A DNA stretch of 64,000 nucleotides. Origin: Glaciihabitans sp. dw_435 (lineage in GTDB: Bacteria > Actinomycetota > Actinomycetes > Actinomycetales > Microbacteriaceae). The DNA is taken from the NCBI RefSeq assembly GCF_018449675.1, contig NZ_JAAVUZ010000012.1:1-64000 (forward strand), given 5' to 3'. The notes below the pieces were generated by a model. It ran no database searches, had not been told where the DNA came from, and was given only the letters and a program-made list of their open reading frames with translations. A program made the position numbers and the translations under genes. Below, piece by piece: positions 54,739 through 63,662 of the stretch (within the stretch, counting starts at the first letter, position 1; every line of letters begins with the position of its first letter).

Positions 54739-55770
54739 GTGGCACGGGTAGGAATTCGCGAGGTCGCAACGCTGGCGGAAGTGTCCATGGGCACCGTCTC
54801 CCACTACATCAACCACCCCGCGCGGGTCTCGCCGGAAAAGCGCGAGCGCATCCAGCGGGCCATCGAGCAGCTGGGCTTTGTGCGCAACAACGCCGCCTAC
54901 CAGCTGCGCCTCGGTCGCAGCGCCGCGATCGCCTACATTGCGCCGGATGTCAGCAACCCGTTCTTCGCCACCATCGCCGAGGGCGTGGAGCAGCAGGCGG
55001 CCGCCGCGGGGCTGTCGGTGTTCATCGCGAACTCCAACCGGAGCCGGCAGCGCGAGGACGCCTATCTGGAGATGTTCGAGGCGCACCGGGTGCAGGGCAT
55101 GCTCGTCGCCTCGCACGATCCGATCGAGGAACGCCTCGAGTCGATCCGGCAGCGGGGCACGCCCATCGTGCTCGTGGGCCAGCGTGGGGCATCCCCCGAC
55201 CAGCCCTCCGTCTCCATCGATGACGTGCGGGGTGGCTACCTGGCGGCGAAGCATCTCATCGAGCACGGTCGCAAGCGCATCGCGTTTGTCGGTGGTCCGC
55301 TCGGTATCCGGCAGGTCGCCGATCGCCTGGAGGGGGCAAGCAATGCCATCCGCGAGGCCGATGACGTGACCCTGGAGGTGCTGAACGTGCCCGACCGCAC
55401 GATCGTCGACGGGCGCGACATCGCACGGGTCATCGCGCGGCGCTCCCCGGAGACCCGGCCGGATGCCATCTTCGCGGTGAACGACCTGCTCGCGCTGGGC
55501 ATTCTGCAGACCCTCGTCAACGAGCAGTCAATCGAGGTACCCCGCGAGATTGCCCTCGTCGGATACGACGACATCGAGTTCGGTGAGGCGTCGATCATTC
55601 CGCTGACGTCCGTGCGCGCGCCCCACGAAGAGTTCGGTATCGCCGCCGTCGAGCTGTTGATTAATGAGCTGGCGGAGACCCCCGCCGCCGGAAGCAAGCA
55701 GGTCGTGTTTGAGCCCATCCTCGTGGTCAGGGAGAGCTCGGGCGGAACGATCGGTGCACCCCGGGCGTAG
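54739..55770 (+). CDS. LacI-family transcriptional regulator 1
   Basis: A 343-residue regulator. The helix-turn-helix (VATLAEVSMGTVSHYIN, about residues 8-24) has an unusual recognition helix, with His-Tyr where Asn/Arg-Val-Leu is common. The hinge helix is AAYQLRLGRS, with the minor-groove Leu. The sugar-binding domain follows (IAYIAPDVSNPFFATIAEG; SIDDVRGGYLAAKHLIEHGR; VGYDDIEFGE), complete to the C-terminus. It starts with GTG at 54739. It is placed between the SMP-30 group and a second sugar ABC operon, which it may control. Ligand unknown. Confidence 0.9.
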   Translation: MARVGIREVATLAEVSMGTVSHYINHPARVSPEKRERIQRAIEQLGFVRNNAAYQLRLGRSAAIAYIAPDVSNPFFATIAEGVEQQAAAAGLSVFIANSNRSRQREDAYLEMFEAHRVQGMLVASHDPIEERLESIRQRGTPIVLVGQRGASPDQPSVSIDDVRGGYLAAKHLIEHGRKRIAFVGGPLGIRQVADRLEGASNAIREADDVTLEVLNVPDRTIVDGRDIARVIARRSPETRPDAIFAVNDLLALGILQTLVNEQSIEVPREIALVGYDDIEFGEASIIPLTSVRAPHEEFGIAAVELLINELAETPAAGSKQVVFEPILVVRESSGGTIGAPRA

Positions 55771-55876
55771 TTCGCGGGGTCCCACCTCGAAGCCGGCGAT
55801 CGCCCCCACCCGTTACCTGATCGTTACCATTTGTGTTTGACAGGCCGCGGGGTGCGGCCTTAGTTTTGCCCTACGT

Positions 55877-55888
55877 TGAACCGTTTCA
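55877..55888. promoter_or_regulatory. LacI-type operator before the second sugar importer
   Basis: TGAACCGTTTCA, within the 14-bp TTGAACCGTTTCAA, lies 57 nt upstream of the binding-protein ATG. Confidence 0.65.
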
Positions 55889-55944
55889 ATGACGATCGGC
55901 AACAGAGACGTTGCTGTTCCCCTTTACAGAGAGGTAAAGAGAGA

Positions 55945-57264
55945 ATGCTTTTACACGGAAAACGCCGGACGGCGATCGCCCTCACCGCGAGCATCGGCGC
56001 ACTCGCGCTCGTGCTCACCGGGTGCAGCAACAGCGGCGGAAGCACCACCGCGGACGGCAAGGTCGCGCTGAGCTTCCTGACTGACAACGCTCCGGCCAAC
56101 GTGTCGCTCGCCGAGGGACTTGCCAAGGACTTCAACGCCTCCCAGGACAAGATCACCGTCAAGGTGGAGACGCGTCCCGGCGGATCCGACGGCGACAACA
56201 TCATCAAGACGCGCCTGGCCACGGGCGAGATGACCGATATCTTCCTCTACAACTCGGGCTCGCTCTTCCAGGCGATCGCTCCCGAGAAGAACCTCGTGGA
56301 CTTCACTAACGAGTCGTTCGCCGACAACGTGATGGACAGCATGAAGCCCGTCGTCTCGGTCAAGGACAAGCTCTACGGCGTTCCCGTTGGTGGTGCCTTC
56401 GCCGGTGCCATCCTCTACAACAAGAAGGTCTACAAGGACCTCGGCCTGACGGTTCCGCTCACCTGGGACCAGTACAACGCCAACAACGACAAGATCAAGG
56501 CGGCCGGAAAGACCGCGATCATCCAGACCTACAAGGACACCTGGACGTCGCAGCTTGACGTGCTGGGTGACTTCGCCAACGTGCTCGCCTCCGACCCCGA
56601 CTGGGCGACGAAGTACACCGAGAACAAGGCCAAGTACGCGACCGACCCGGTGGCGATGGCAGGCTTCGAGCACCTCCAGGAGGGCTTCGACAAGGGGTAC
56701 TACAACAAGGACTTCGGTTCGGCCACGAACACCGACGGTCTGCGCATCCTGGCCACAGGCGAGGGCGTGCACTATCCGATGCTGACCTCCGCCGCGGCAT
56801 CCATCATCGCTGACTACCCCGACGCAGCACAGGACATCGGAGTGTTCGCCACCCCCGGCGATGACCCCGCCGGCAGCGCCCTGACCACCTGGTTCCCGAA
56901 CGGCCTGTACGTGCCGGCCGCGTCGAAGAACGTTGACGCCGCCAAGGAGTTCATCGCCTTCGCCGCCAGCACCAAGGGCTGCGACTCCGAGACCAAGGCG
57001 ATCGGCGTCACCGGTCCGTACCTGATCAAGGGCTGCGACCTTCCCGCCGACGTCCCGGCCTACGTCGGTGACCTGCTTCCGTACTTCAACAAGGATGGCG
57101 GCACGCAGCCGGCGCTCGAATTCCTCAGCCCCATCAAGGGACCGTCGCTCGAACAGATCACCGTGGCCGTAGGATCGGGAATCACCTCGGCCGCGGAGGG
57201 CGCCAAGCAGTATGACGCCGACGTCAAGAAGCAGGCGCAGCAGCTCGGACTGTCGGGCTGGTAA
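55945..57264 (+). CDS. Carbohydrate ABC transporter 2, substrate-binding lipoprotein
   Basis: A 439-residue family 1 solute-binding protein. The signal peptide (HGKRRTAIALTASIGALALV) ends in lipobox LTGC, with Cys at about residue 24. SBP_bac_1 stretches include LYGVPVGGAFAGAILYNKKV and LTVPLTWDQYNANNDKI. GAGGTAAAGAGAG precedes the ATG at 55945; the longer frame from 55876 runs into the operator. It is followed by two permeases after a stem-loop, and by a LacI gene. The sugar cannot be named; the family includes receptors for raffinose-type and chitobiose-type oligosaccharides. Confidence 0.92.
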   Translation: MLLHGKRRTAIALTASIGALALVLTGCSNSGGSTTADGKVALSFLTDNAPANVSLAEGLAKDFNASQDKITVKVETRPGGSDGDNIIKTRLATGEMTDIFLYNSGSLFQAIAPEKNLVDFTNESFADNVMDSMKPVVSVKDKLYGVPVGGAFAGAILYNKKVYKDLGLTVPLTWDQYNANNDKIKAAGKTAIIQTYKDTWTSQLDVLGDFANVLASDPDWATKYTENKAKYATDPVAMAGFEHLQEGFDKGYYNKDFGSATNTDGLRILATGEGVHYPMLTSAAASIIADYPDAAQDIGVFATPGDDPAGSALTTWFPNGLYVPAASKNVDAAKEFIAFAASTKGCDSETKAIGVTGPYLIKGCDLPADVPAYVGDLLPYFNKDGGTQPALEFLSPIKGPSLEQITVAVGSGITSAAEGAKQYDADVKKQAQQLGLSGW

Positions 57265-57317
57265 CCACCGGCGCTCGCCGGCAGTCGCAGTACAGCAGTA
57301 CCCAGCACCACATCACG

Positions 57318-57357
57318 GAAATGTCCGGTCCCGTCCAGGGGCGGGACCGGACATTTC
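57318..57357 (+). terminator. Intercistronic stem-loop after the binding-protein gene
   Basis: GAAATGTCCGGTCCCG pairs perfectly with CGGGACCGGACATTTC (16 bp) around an 8-nt loop. It sits between the binding-protein stop (57264) and the permease start (57378), the same place as the stem-loop at 50730-50760 in the other sugar operon. Confidence 0.7.
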
Positions 57358-57377
57358 ATGTCAATGGAGACAGAACG

Positions 57378-58298
57378 ATGGCAACAATTGCGCCAACCAA
57401 GCCACTGACAGGTCGCCGCTCGGCGCCGCTGCTCAAGCGCAAGAAGATGAAGAGCCCGTACAGCTTCTGGTTCTATCTCGTGCCGGCAATCCTCTACGCG
57501 GTGCTGTTCCTCGTGCCCACGTTCGCCTCGTTCTTCTTCAGCCTCACCCGGTGGACGATCTTCGACGCCACCTTCATCGGCTTCGGCAACTTCGTGCAGT
57601 TCTTTCAGGAACCGAACCTCGTGCAGGGCCTCGTTAACACGTTCATCTACGCCACGGTGACCTCGGCGCTCAAGGTGGTTCTTGGCATGTTGCTCGGCGT
57701 GCTTCTCACCTCGCAGATCATCGCGCGCGGCTACCTTCGCTCGGTCGTCTTCTTCCCGGTGCTGGTGAGCACAATCGGCGTCGGCATCACCTTCGCCGTC
57801 CTGATGAACCCCACCAAGGGACTCATCAACGAAGCACTCGCGACCATCGGCATCCAGGGACCGGCATGGCTCACGGATCCCGCGTGGGCGCTGCTGTCGG
57901 TTGCCCTCGTCGACGTCTGGAAGGGCGTGGGCCTCGCCACCGTCATCTACATCGCGGGAATCGTCTCCATCCCCACCGAATACTTTGAAGCGGCGAAGGT
58001 GGATGGCGCGGGGGCCTGGAAAAACTTCACGCAGATCATCCTCCCCCTGGCCCGCCCGGCCACCGTCACCGTGATCATCCTGTCCCTCATCGGCGGGCTC
58101 AGGTCCTTCGACCTGATCTGGTCGATGACGCGGGGTGGTCCGGGGTTCACCTCGGATGTCATCGCCTCGGTCATTTATAAGCAATACCAGGCGGGCTTCT
58201 ACGGCCTGTCCACCGCGGGCAACGTGATCCTGTTCCTGATCGTCACGCTCATCATTCTTCCGCTGTCCGCGTTCCTCAACCGCAAGGAGGTGTACTGA
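57378..58298 (+). CDS. Carbohydrate ABC transporter 2, permease (MalF type)
   Basis: A 306-residue BPD_transp_1 permease with six hydrophobic segments. The EAA loop is visible as TEYFEAAKVDGAGAWKNFTQ at about residues 200-219. The start is the ATG at 57378 (MATIAPTK), after GGAGACAG; the frame from 57321 runs through the stem-loop and is not used. A basic stretch, LLKRKKMKSP, precedes the first helix. The next permease starts inside its stop codon. Confidence 0.9.
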   Translation: MATIAPTKPLTGRRSAPLLKRKKMKSPYSFWFYLVPAILYAVLFLVPTFASFFFSLTRWTIFDATFIGFGNFVQFFQEPNLVQGLVNTFIYATVTSALKVVLGMLLGVLLTSQIIARGYLRSVVFFPVLVSTIGVGITFAVLMNPTKGLINEALATIGIQGPAWLTDPAWALLSVALVDVWKGVGLATVIYIAGIVSIPTEYFEAAKVDGAGAWKNFTQIILPLARPATVTVIILSLIGGLRSFDLIWSMTRGGPGFTSDVIASVIYKQYQAGFYGLSTAGNVILFLIVTLIILPLSAFLNRKEVY

Positions 58299-59125
58299 TG
58301 CACGCCGTCCGCAAATCCTGGCTTGGCATTGTCGCCATCATCATCTCGATCTTCGTTTTCCTCGTGCCGTTCAGCTTCATCATCCTGACGGCGATGAAGG
58401 GCAAGAACGAGGCGGGCTTCCTTTCCTTCAGCTGGCCCACCGAATTCCACCTCTGGGACAACATCGTCGAGGTGATCCAGACCCGCAACTTCATGCTGGT
58501 CACCGCGCTCATCAACAGCACCGTGCTCACCGTCGCGAGCGTCGCGATCATGGTGCTTCTCGCGGCCATGGTGGCCTTCGTGCTGCAGCGCCGGGCAAGC
58601 AAGTGGAACGGCCTGATCAACTTCCTCGTGCTCTCCGGGCTGATCATCCCGCCCGCCGTTGTGCCGACCATCTGGGTACTCCAGGGACTCGGACTCTTCA
58701 AGACGCTCGGTGGCCTGATCCTCGTGGAGGCGGCCTTTGGCCTCTCCTTCTGCATCCTGCTGTTCCGCGCCTTCATTTCCACCATCCCCCGCGAGGTCGA
58801 TGAGGCAGCGATCATCGACGGCGCCGGAAGCATCCGCCTCTTCTTCCAGGTCGTCTTCCCCCTTCTGCGCTCGGTCATCATCACGGTGATCGTGGTGCAG
58901 TCGGTGGCAGTGTTCAACGACTTCACCAATCCCCTCTACTTCCTGCCCGGGGACGAGAACGCCACGGTGCAGCTGACGCTCTTCAATTTCCAGAGTCAGT
59001 TCGACACGTCGTGGAACCTGCTGTTCACGAACATCCTGCTGATTACGATCCCGCCGCTGGTGATGTTCATCTTCTTCAACCGGCAGATCGTCGCCGGCAT
59101 GTCGTCCGGAGCCGTCAAGGGGTAG
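58298..59125 (+). CDS. Carbohydrate ABC transporter 2, permease (MalG type)
   Basis: A 275-residue permease with six membrane segments. The EAA loop is visible as REVDEAAIIDGAGSIRLFFQ at about residues 163-182. Its ATG overlaps the previous stop (TGATG), and AAGGAGGTG lies just upstream, a near-perfect ribosome site inside the preceding gene. No ATPase gene is nearby, as in the other sugar operon, so a shared ATPase encoded elsewhere is expected. Confidence 0.9.
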   Translation: MHAVRKSWLGIVAIIISIFVFLVPFSFIILTAMKGKNEAGFLSFSWPTEFHLWDNIVEVIQTRNFMLVTALINSTVLTVASVAIMVLLAAMVAFVLQRRASKWNGLINFLVLSGLIIPPAVVPTIWVLQGLGLFKTLGGLILVEAAFGLSFCILLFRAFISTIPREVDEAAIIDGAGSIRLFFQVVFPLLRSVIITVIVVQSVAVFNDFTNPLYFLPGDENATVQLTLFNFQSQFDTSWNLLFTNILLITIPPLVMFIFFNRQIVAGMSSGAVKG

Positions 59126-59200
59126 TGACCGTGTCGGGGGCCGCGGAACGATCACTGTATTGTCGCCATATGATTCCGGCGACGTCGAGGCTACGAACAG

Positions 59201-60247
59201 ATGCGGTGTGCCGTGGCCGCCGCTAGCGTCCGGGATGTCGCGCTGCGGGCCCAGGTGTCGGTCGGCACGGTGTCCAACGTGCTCAATCGCCCGAACAAGG
59301 TGTCCGCCGACACGATTGCGCGCGTCACCGCCGCCATCGCCGAGCTTGGGTTCATTCGCAACGATGCCGCGCGGCAATTGCGGGCGGGCCGCAGCAAGAC
59401 CATTGGCCTGATCGTGCTCGACGTGCGTAACCCGTTCTTCACCGACATCGCGCGCGGGGCCGAGGACAAGGCCGCGGAGGCGGGGCTCTCGGTCATCCTG
59501 GGCAACAGTGACGAGGACACGGTGCGTGAATCCACCTACCTCGACCTGTTCGAGGAGCAGCGGGTGCACGGACTTCTGATTTCGCCGTACGGGGATGTCG
59601 CGCACCGGCTCGAGCAGCTCAAGGAACGCGGTATCGCCGCAGTGCTCGTTGACCGCAGTAGCGGCACCGACGAATTCAGCTCGGTTTCCGTCGACGACGT
59701 GGCCGGCGGCCGCATGGCTGCGGAGCACCTCATTGCCATCGGCCGTCGCCGCATCGCCTTCGTGGGCGGACCGGTGCAGATCCGGCAGGTCTCCGATCGC
59801 CTCGAGGGCGCCCGCGCAGCCGTCGCCGAACACCCCGGTGTCGAGCTCGAAACCCTCGTCACCGACGCGCTGACAGTTATCGAGGGTCGCCGCGTCGGCA
59901 CGGAGATTCGTGAGCGCACCCCGTTGGATCGCCCGGACGCGATCTTCGCCGCCAATGACCTGGTCGCGATGGGTGTTCTGCAGGCCCTGATGATGCAGGG
60001 CGCTCCCGTGAGCGTTCCCGGTGACATCGCCCTGATCGGCTACGACGACATCGACTTTGCCAGCGCCGCGGTGGTGCCGCTCACCTCGATCCGGCAGCCG
60101 AGTGCCCTCATCGGCCAGATGGCCGTGGAGATCGTGCTGGAAGAAGCGGCCGACCCCGAGCTTGCGCCGCGCCAGATCGAGTTCCAGCCCGAGCTCGTAA
60201 TACGGGAGAGCACCGGCGGAAACAACGCCGCAACATCCCGCGACTAG
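59201..60247 (+). CDS. LacI-family transcriptional regulator 2
   Basis: A 348-residue regulator. The helix-turn-helix is VRDVALRAQVSVGTVSNVLN at about residues 10-29, with the standard SVGTVSNVLN recognition helix; the hinge helix AARQLRAGRS contains the minor-groove Leu. The ligand domain is complete (IGLIVLDVRNPFFTDIARG; AAVLVDRSS; IGYDDIDFASAAVVPLTSIR). GAGG lies 10 nt before the ATG. It follows the second sugar operon on the same strand after 75 nt, so it is the natural regulator of that operon. Its recognition helix is of the kind that reads operators with a TGAAACGTTTCA core. Confidence 0.9.
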   Translation: MRCAVAAASVRDVALRAQVSVGTVSNVLNRPNKVSADTIARVTAAIAELGFIRNDAARQLRAGRSKTIGLIVLDVRNPFFTDIARGAEDKAAEAGLSVILGNSDEDTVRESTYLDLFEEQRVHGLLISPYGDVAHRLEQLKERGIAAVLVDRSSGTDEFSSVSVDDVAGGRMAAEHLIAIGRRRIAFVGGPVQIRQVSDRLEGARAAVAEHPGVELETLVTDALTVIEGRRVGTEIRERTPLDRPDAIFAANDLVAMGVLQALMMQGAPVSVPGDIALIGYDDIDFASAAVVPLTSIRQPSALIGQMAVEIVLEEAADPELAPRQIEFQPELVIRESTGGNNAATSRD

Positions 60248-60256
60248 GCTCTGGTC

Positions 60257-61891
60257 ATGGGCGATCTGTTTGATGGTTACCGAGCCACTGCCACGAGATC
60301 GACTGGGGCGGCTTCCGCCTTTGACGAGATGTTTTCCACGCCGGGAACGGCACGGGCGTCGTACAAGGAAATCCACGCGACTCTCGCGCGGATGACCCAG
60401 GACGAGCTTCGTGGACGTACCGACGCTCTCGCCAGCAGCTATCTCGCGCAGGGTGTCACCTTCGATTTCGCGGGCGAAGAAAGACCGTTTCCGCTCGACG
60501 CGGTGCCCCGGGTTATCGACCAGGCCGAGTGGCTGCAGGTCGAGGCGGGCATCAAACAGCGGGTTAAGGCGCTCGAGGCGTTCCTCGCCGATGTCTACGG
60601 CGCACAGAACGCGGTGCGCGATGGCGTCATCCCCGCGGGACTGATTACCTCCTCCAGCCACTTCCATCGCGAGGCCGCGGGCATCGTCAGCGCCAACGGC
60701 GTGCGCATCCAGGTCAGCGGAATCGACCTGATCCGCGACGAGGCGGGCACCTGGCGGGTCCTCGAAGACAACGTTCGCGTCCCCAGCGGCGTTAGCTACG
60801 TCATCTCCAACCGCCGCGTCATGGCCCAGACCCTTCCCGAGCTCTTCGTGAGCATGAAGGTGCGTCCGGTCGGCGACTATCCCAACAAGCTCCTGCAGGC
60901 CCTGCGCGCAAGTGCGCCGGAAGGGGTGGATGACCCGACCGTCGTCGTCCTCACCCCGGGTGTCTTCAACTCCGCCTACTTCGAGCACACGCTTCTCGCC
61001 CGCCTGATGGGTGTGGAGCTGGTGGAGGGCCGCGACCTCTTCTGCTCCGGCGGCCGCGTGTGGATGCGCACGACAGCGGGCCCCACACGCGTGGATGTGA
61101 TCTACCGCCGGGTGGATGACGAGTTCCTCGACCCACTGCAGTTCCGCGCCGACTCGATGCTGGGAAGCCCCGGTCTCATGCTCGCCGCGCGTCTCGGCAA
61201 CGTGACGATCGCCAACGCCGTGGGCAACGGCGTGGCCGACGACAAGCTCGTCTACACGTACCTTCCCGACCTCATCAAGTACTACCTCGGGGAGGAAGCG
61301 AAGCTCCCCAACGTCCACACCTGGCGTCTGGAAGACCCGGAGTCCCTCGAAGAGGTGCTCGACCGTCTCGATGAGCTCGTGGTCAAGCCCGTGGACGGCT
61401 CCGGCGGTAAGGGACTTGTCGTCGGCCCCGCGGCATCCAAGGCAGAACTTGACGCACTGCGAAGCCGGTTGCTCGCCGACCCGCGCGGGTGGATCGCGCA
61501 GCCCGTCGTGCAGCTGTCGACCATTCCGACGCTTGTCGACGATGGCATGCGTCCCCGTCACGCGGACCTCCGCCCGTTCGCTGTCAACGACGGCAGTGAC
61601 GTCTGGGTTCTTCCCGGCGGGCTGACCCGCGTCGCGCTGCCCGAGGGCGAACTCGTCGTCAACAGCTCGCAGGGTGGCGGTTCCAAGGACACCTGGGTGG
61701 TCGGACAGGACCCGCTGCAGGTTGCGCGCCACAGCATCCAGGGTCTCGTCGCCGACCAGGCCGCTTCGACGCAATCGATCTCGATCATCACCGGCGAACA
61801 CCTGCAGGATCACTCGCCGCTCGACGGCCCCCAGGGCAAACAGGAAGAACAGCAACAGCAGCAACGCGACGATGTGGAGGGGGACGAGTAA
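60257..61891 (+). CDS. Circularly permuted ATP-grasp protein (type 2)
   Basis: A 544-residue circularly permuted ATP-grasp protein, predicted to form amide or peptide bonds using ATP. The family layout is visible: GVTFDFAGEERPFPLDAVPR near residue 75, RVLEDNVRVPSGVSYVISNR (ATP-grasp acid and Asn, about 170-189), VVVLTPGVFNSAYFEHTLLA, and VVKPVDGSGGKGLVVGPAAS (glycine-rich loop, about 375-394). The C-terminus is a hydrophilic Gln-rich tail (QEEQQQQQRDD) not typical for the core fold. Its stop overlaps the alpha-E gene (TAATG). The natural substrate of this conserved operon is not known. Confidence 0.9.
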   Translation: MGDLFDGYRATATRSTGAASAFDEMFSTPGTARASYKEIHATLARMTQDELRGRTDALASSYLAQGVTFDFAGEERPFPLDAVPRVIDQAEWLQVEAGIKQRVKALEAFLADVYGAQNAVRDGVIPAGLITSSSHFHREAAGIVSANGVRIQVSGIDLIRDEAGTWRVLEDNVRVPSGVSYVISNRRVMAQTLPELFVSMKVRPVGDYPNKLLQALRASAPEGVDDPTVVVLTPGVFNSAYFEHTLLARLMGVELVEGRDLFCSGGRVWMRTTAGPTRVDVIYRRVDDEFLDPLQFRADSMLGSPGLMLAARLGNVTIANAVGNGVADDKLVYTYLPDLIKYYLGEEAKLPNVHTWRLEDPESLEEVLDRLDELVVKPVDGSGGKGLVVGPAASKAELDALRSRLLADPRGWIAQPVVQLSTIPTLVDDGMRPRHADLRPFAVNDGSDVWVLPGGLTRVALPEGELVVNSSQGGGSKDTWVVGQDPLQVARHSIQGLVADQAASTQSISIITGEHLQDHSPLDGPQGKQEEQQQQQRDDVEGDE

Positions 61892-62820
61892 TGCTGAGCC
61901 GAATCGCCGAATCCCTGTTCTGGATCGGGCGCTACATCGAGCGCGCCGACGGAACCGCCCGCATTCTCGATGTGCACCTTCAGCTGCTGCTCGAAGACCC
62001 GTGGATCGAAGAGAACCTCGCCTGCCGCTCGCTGCTCAGCGTCATGGGTGCGGATATTCCGGATGACCGTGAACTGACGCGCTCGGATGTGCTGACGATC
62101 CTCGCGGTCGACCGCACCGAACCTGCCTCGATCGCCTACTCACTGGGTGCTGCGCGCGAGAACGCCCGCCGTGCCCGCGAGGTCATCAGCACCGAGCTGT
62201 GGGAGGCGCTGAATACCACTCGCGCCCGCATGCCCCGCAAGGTATCCGCCGAGAAGGTGCACGAGTTCTTCGGCTGGGTGCGCGAGCGCTCGGCCCTCGC
62301 GGTCGGGATCATCGAGTCCGCCACCAGTCGTGACGAGGCGTGGAGTTTCTTCACCCTCGGTCGCAGCATCGAGCGCGCGGACATGACTGCCCGACTGTTG
62401 GCGACGCGATCGTTGACCGAGGCCTCCGGGCCATCCTGGACCACCATTCTTCGCAGCGTCGGTGCCTACGAGGCCTACCTGCGCACCTACCGCGGCATGC
62501 CAAGCGCACGCAACGCGGCAGAATTCCTCCTGCTCGACCGGCTCTTCCCCCGCAGTATCCTGTTCTCGGTGTCCCGCGCCGAACAGTGCATGCGGGATAT
62601 CGAGCCGCGCACCGACCGCGTCGGGGTGAGCGATCAGTCCCTGAGGCTGCTCGGGCAAATCCGCAGTGAACTGGAGTACCGGCCCATTACCGAGATTCTC
62701 GACGAGCTTCCCCGCCACATGGACAGCGTCCAGGCGGCTACGAGCGCAGCGTCCGAAGCCATCCGGCAGCGCTACTTCCCCACCAACGCGGCTCCGAGCT
62801 GGGTGCGGGAGAACTCGTGA
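61891..62820 (+). CDS. Alpha-E domain protein
   Basis: A 309-residue all-helical protein of the alpha-E family (DUF403). LSRIAESLFWIGRYIERADG at residues 2-21 is the diagnostic N-terminus. Further conserved parts are ENARRAREVISTELWEALN, FFTLGRSIERADMTARLLAT and PRSILFSVSRAEQCM. It always occurs beside circularly permuted ATP-grasp and transglutaminase genes and is thought to work with the ligase. Translation is coupled to both neighbours: TAATG before, and GTGA (62817-62820) with the next gene. Confidence 0.92.
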   Translation: MLSRIAESLFWIGRYIERADGTARILDVHLQLLLEDPWIEENLACRSLLSVMGADIPDDRELTRSDVLTILAVDRTEPASIAYSLGAARENARRAREVISTELWEALNTTRARMPRKVSAEKVHEFFGWVRERSALAVGIIESATSRDEAWSFFTLGRSIERADMTARLLATRSLTEASGPSWTTILRSVGAYEAYLRTYRGMPSARNAAEFLLLDRLFPRSILFSVSRAEQCMRDIEPRTDRVGVSDQSLRLLGQIRSELEYRPITEILDELPRHMDSVQAATSAASEAIRQRYFPTNAAPSWVRENS

Positions 62821-63662
62821 ACCGGCTCCGCATCAAGCACATGACAGGCTTCCACTACGAGGGAGAGGTCACGGCCTCGTACAACGAGGCACGCATGCTT
62901 CCGGCGAGCTCGGAGGGACAACTGGTGTTGTTCTCCAACCTCGACATCCTTCCCATGTCCAGCCAGCACTCGTACGTGGACTACTGGAATACCCGCGTCT
63001 CCTCGTTCGAGATCCTCACCCCTCATCGGGAGCTGTCGCTGACGGCGACGAGCCTCGTGGAGGTACGTCCGCGCACCCACCCCGAGCACCTCGTGGGCTG
63101 GGACGAGCTGGCGTCCGTCGTCGACGCCGCGACCGAGACCGTGGAGCAGCGGGGGCAGACCCGTCGCACCGAGCCGCCGGAGGAGGTCGCCGCGCTCGCC
63201 GCGGAGATCGTCTCCCAGACCGACAACGCCTGCGATGCTGCACTCGCGATCTGCCAGGCGATCGGCGGGGCGGTCGAGTACATGCAGGGCGTCACCGGCG
63301 TGCACACCACCGCGACCGAGGCATGGGCCGTACGCAAGGGTGTCTGCCAGGACATCGCGCACCTTGCCCTCGGTGCACTGCGCTCCGTTGGCATCCCCGC
63401 ACGCTACATCTCGGGCTACCTCCACCCGGTGCCCGACGCCGAGATCGGTCAGACCGTGGCCGGCGAATCCCACGCCTGGGTCGAGTGGTACTGCGGCAGC
63501 TGGCGTGGTTATGACCCGACGAACCTCATCGACATCGGCGACCGCCACGTCGCCGTGGGTCACGGACGTGACTACAACGACGTGGCTCCGCTGCGCGGCG
63601 TGTACGCGGGTCCGTACGGATCGCAGCTCTACGTGAAGGTTGAGATCACGCGCGAGGCGTAG
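62817..63662 (+). CDS. Transglutaminase-like protein with N-terminal beta domain
   Basis: A 281-residue cysteine peptidase/transglutaminase-like protein. The N-terminal bacterial transglutaminase-like domain covers about residues 1-95 (RIKHMTGFHYEGEVTASYNE). The catalytic triad is visible: Cys in AVRKGVCQDIAHLALGALRS at about residue 180, His in ESHAWVEWYC at about 221, and the Asp in RGYDPTNLIDIGD at about 236. It starts with GTG at 62817, coupled to the alpha-E stop. It is probably a peptidase acting on the product of the ATP-grasp ligase. Its 3' end overlaps the convergent acyl-CoA synthetase gene by 17 bp. Confidence 0.92.
   Translation: MNRLRIKHMTGFHYEGEVTASYNEARMLPASSEGQLVLFSNLDILPMSSQHSYVDYWNTRVSSFEILTPHRELSLTATSLVEVRPRTHPEHLVGWDELASVVDAATETVEQRGQTRRTEPPEEVAALAAEIVSQTDNACDAALAICQAIGGAVEYMQGVTGVHTTATEAWAVRKGVCQDIAHLALGALRSVGIPARYISGYLHPVPDAEIGQTVAGESHAWVEWYCGSWRGYDPTNLIDIGDRHVAVGHGRDYNDVAPLRGVYAGPYGSQLYVKVEITREA

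Noticed and set aside
58199-61864. Open frame of 1221 residues on the minus strand
   Set aside because: It lies opposite five well-supported plus-strand genes (both permease end, LacI-2 and ATP-grasp) and has the His/Gly/Val/Asp/Glu-rich composition of antisense frames in G+C-rich DNA.
60257-63662. Lasso-peptide, graspetide or similar RiPP cluster, because of ATP-grasp and transglutaminase-like genes
   Set aside because: The domain trio is the widespread circularly permuted ATP-grasp/alpha-E/transglutaminase operon, and no precursor-peptide-like small ORF, leader-peptide exporter or cyclase is adjacent.
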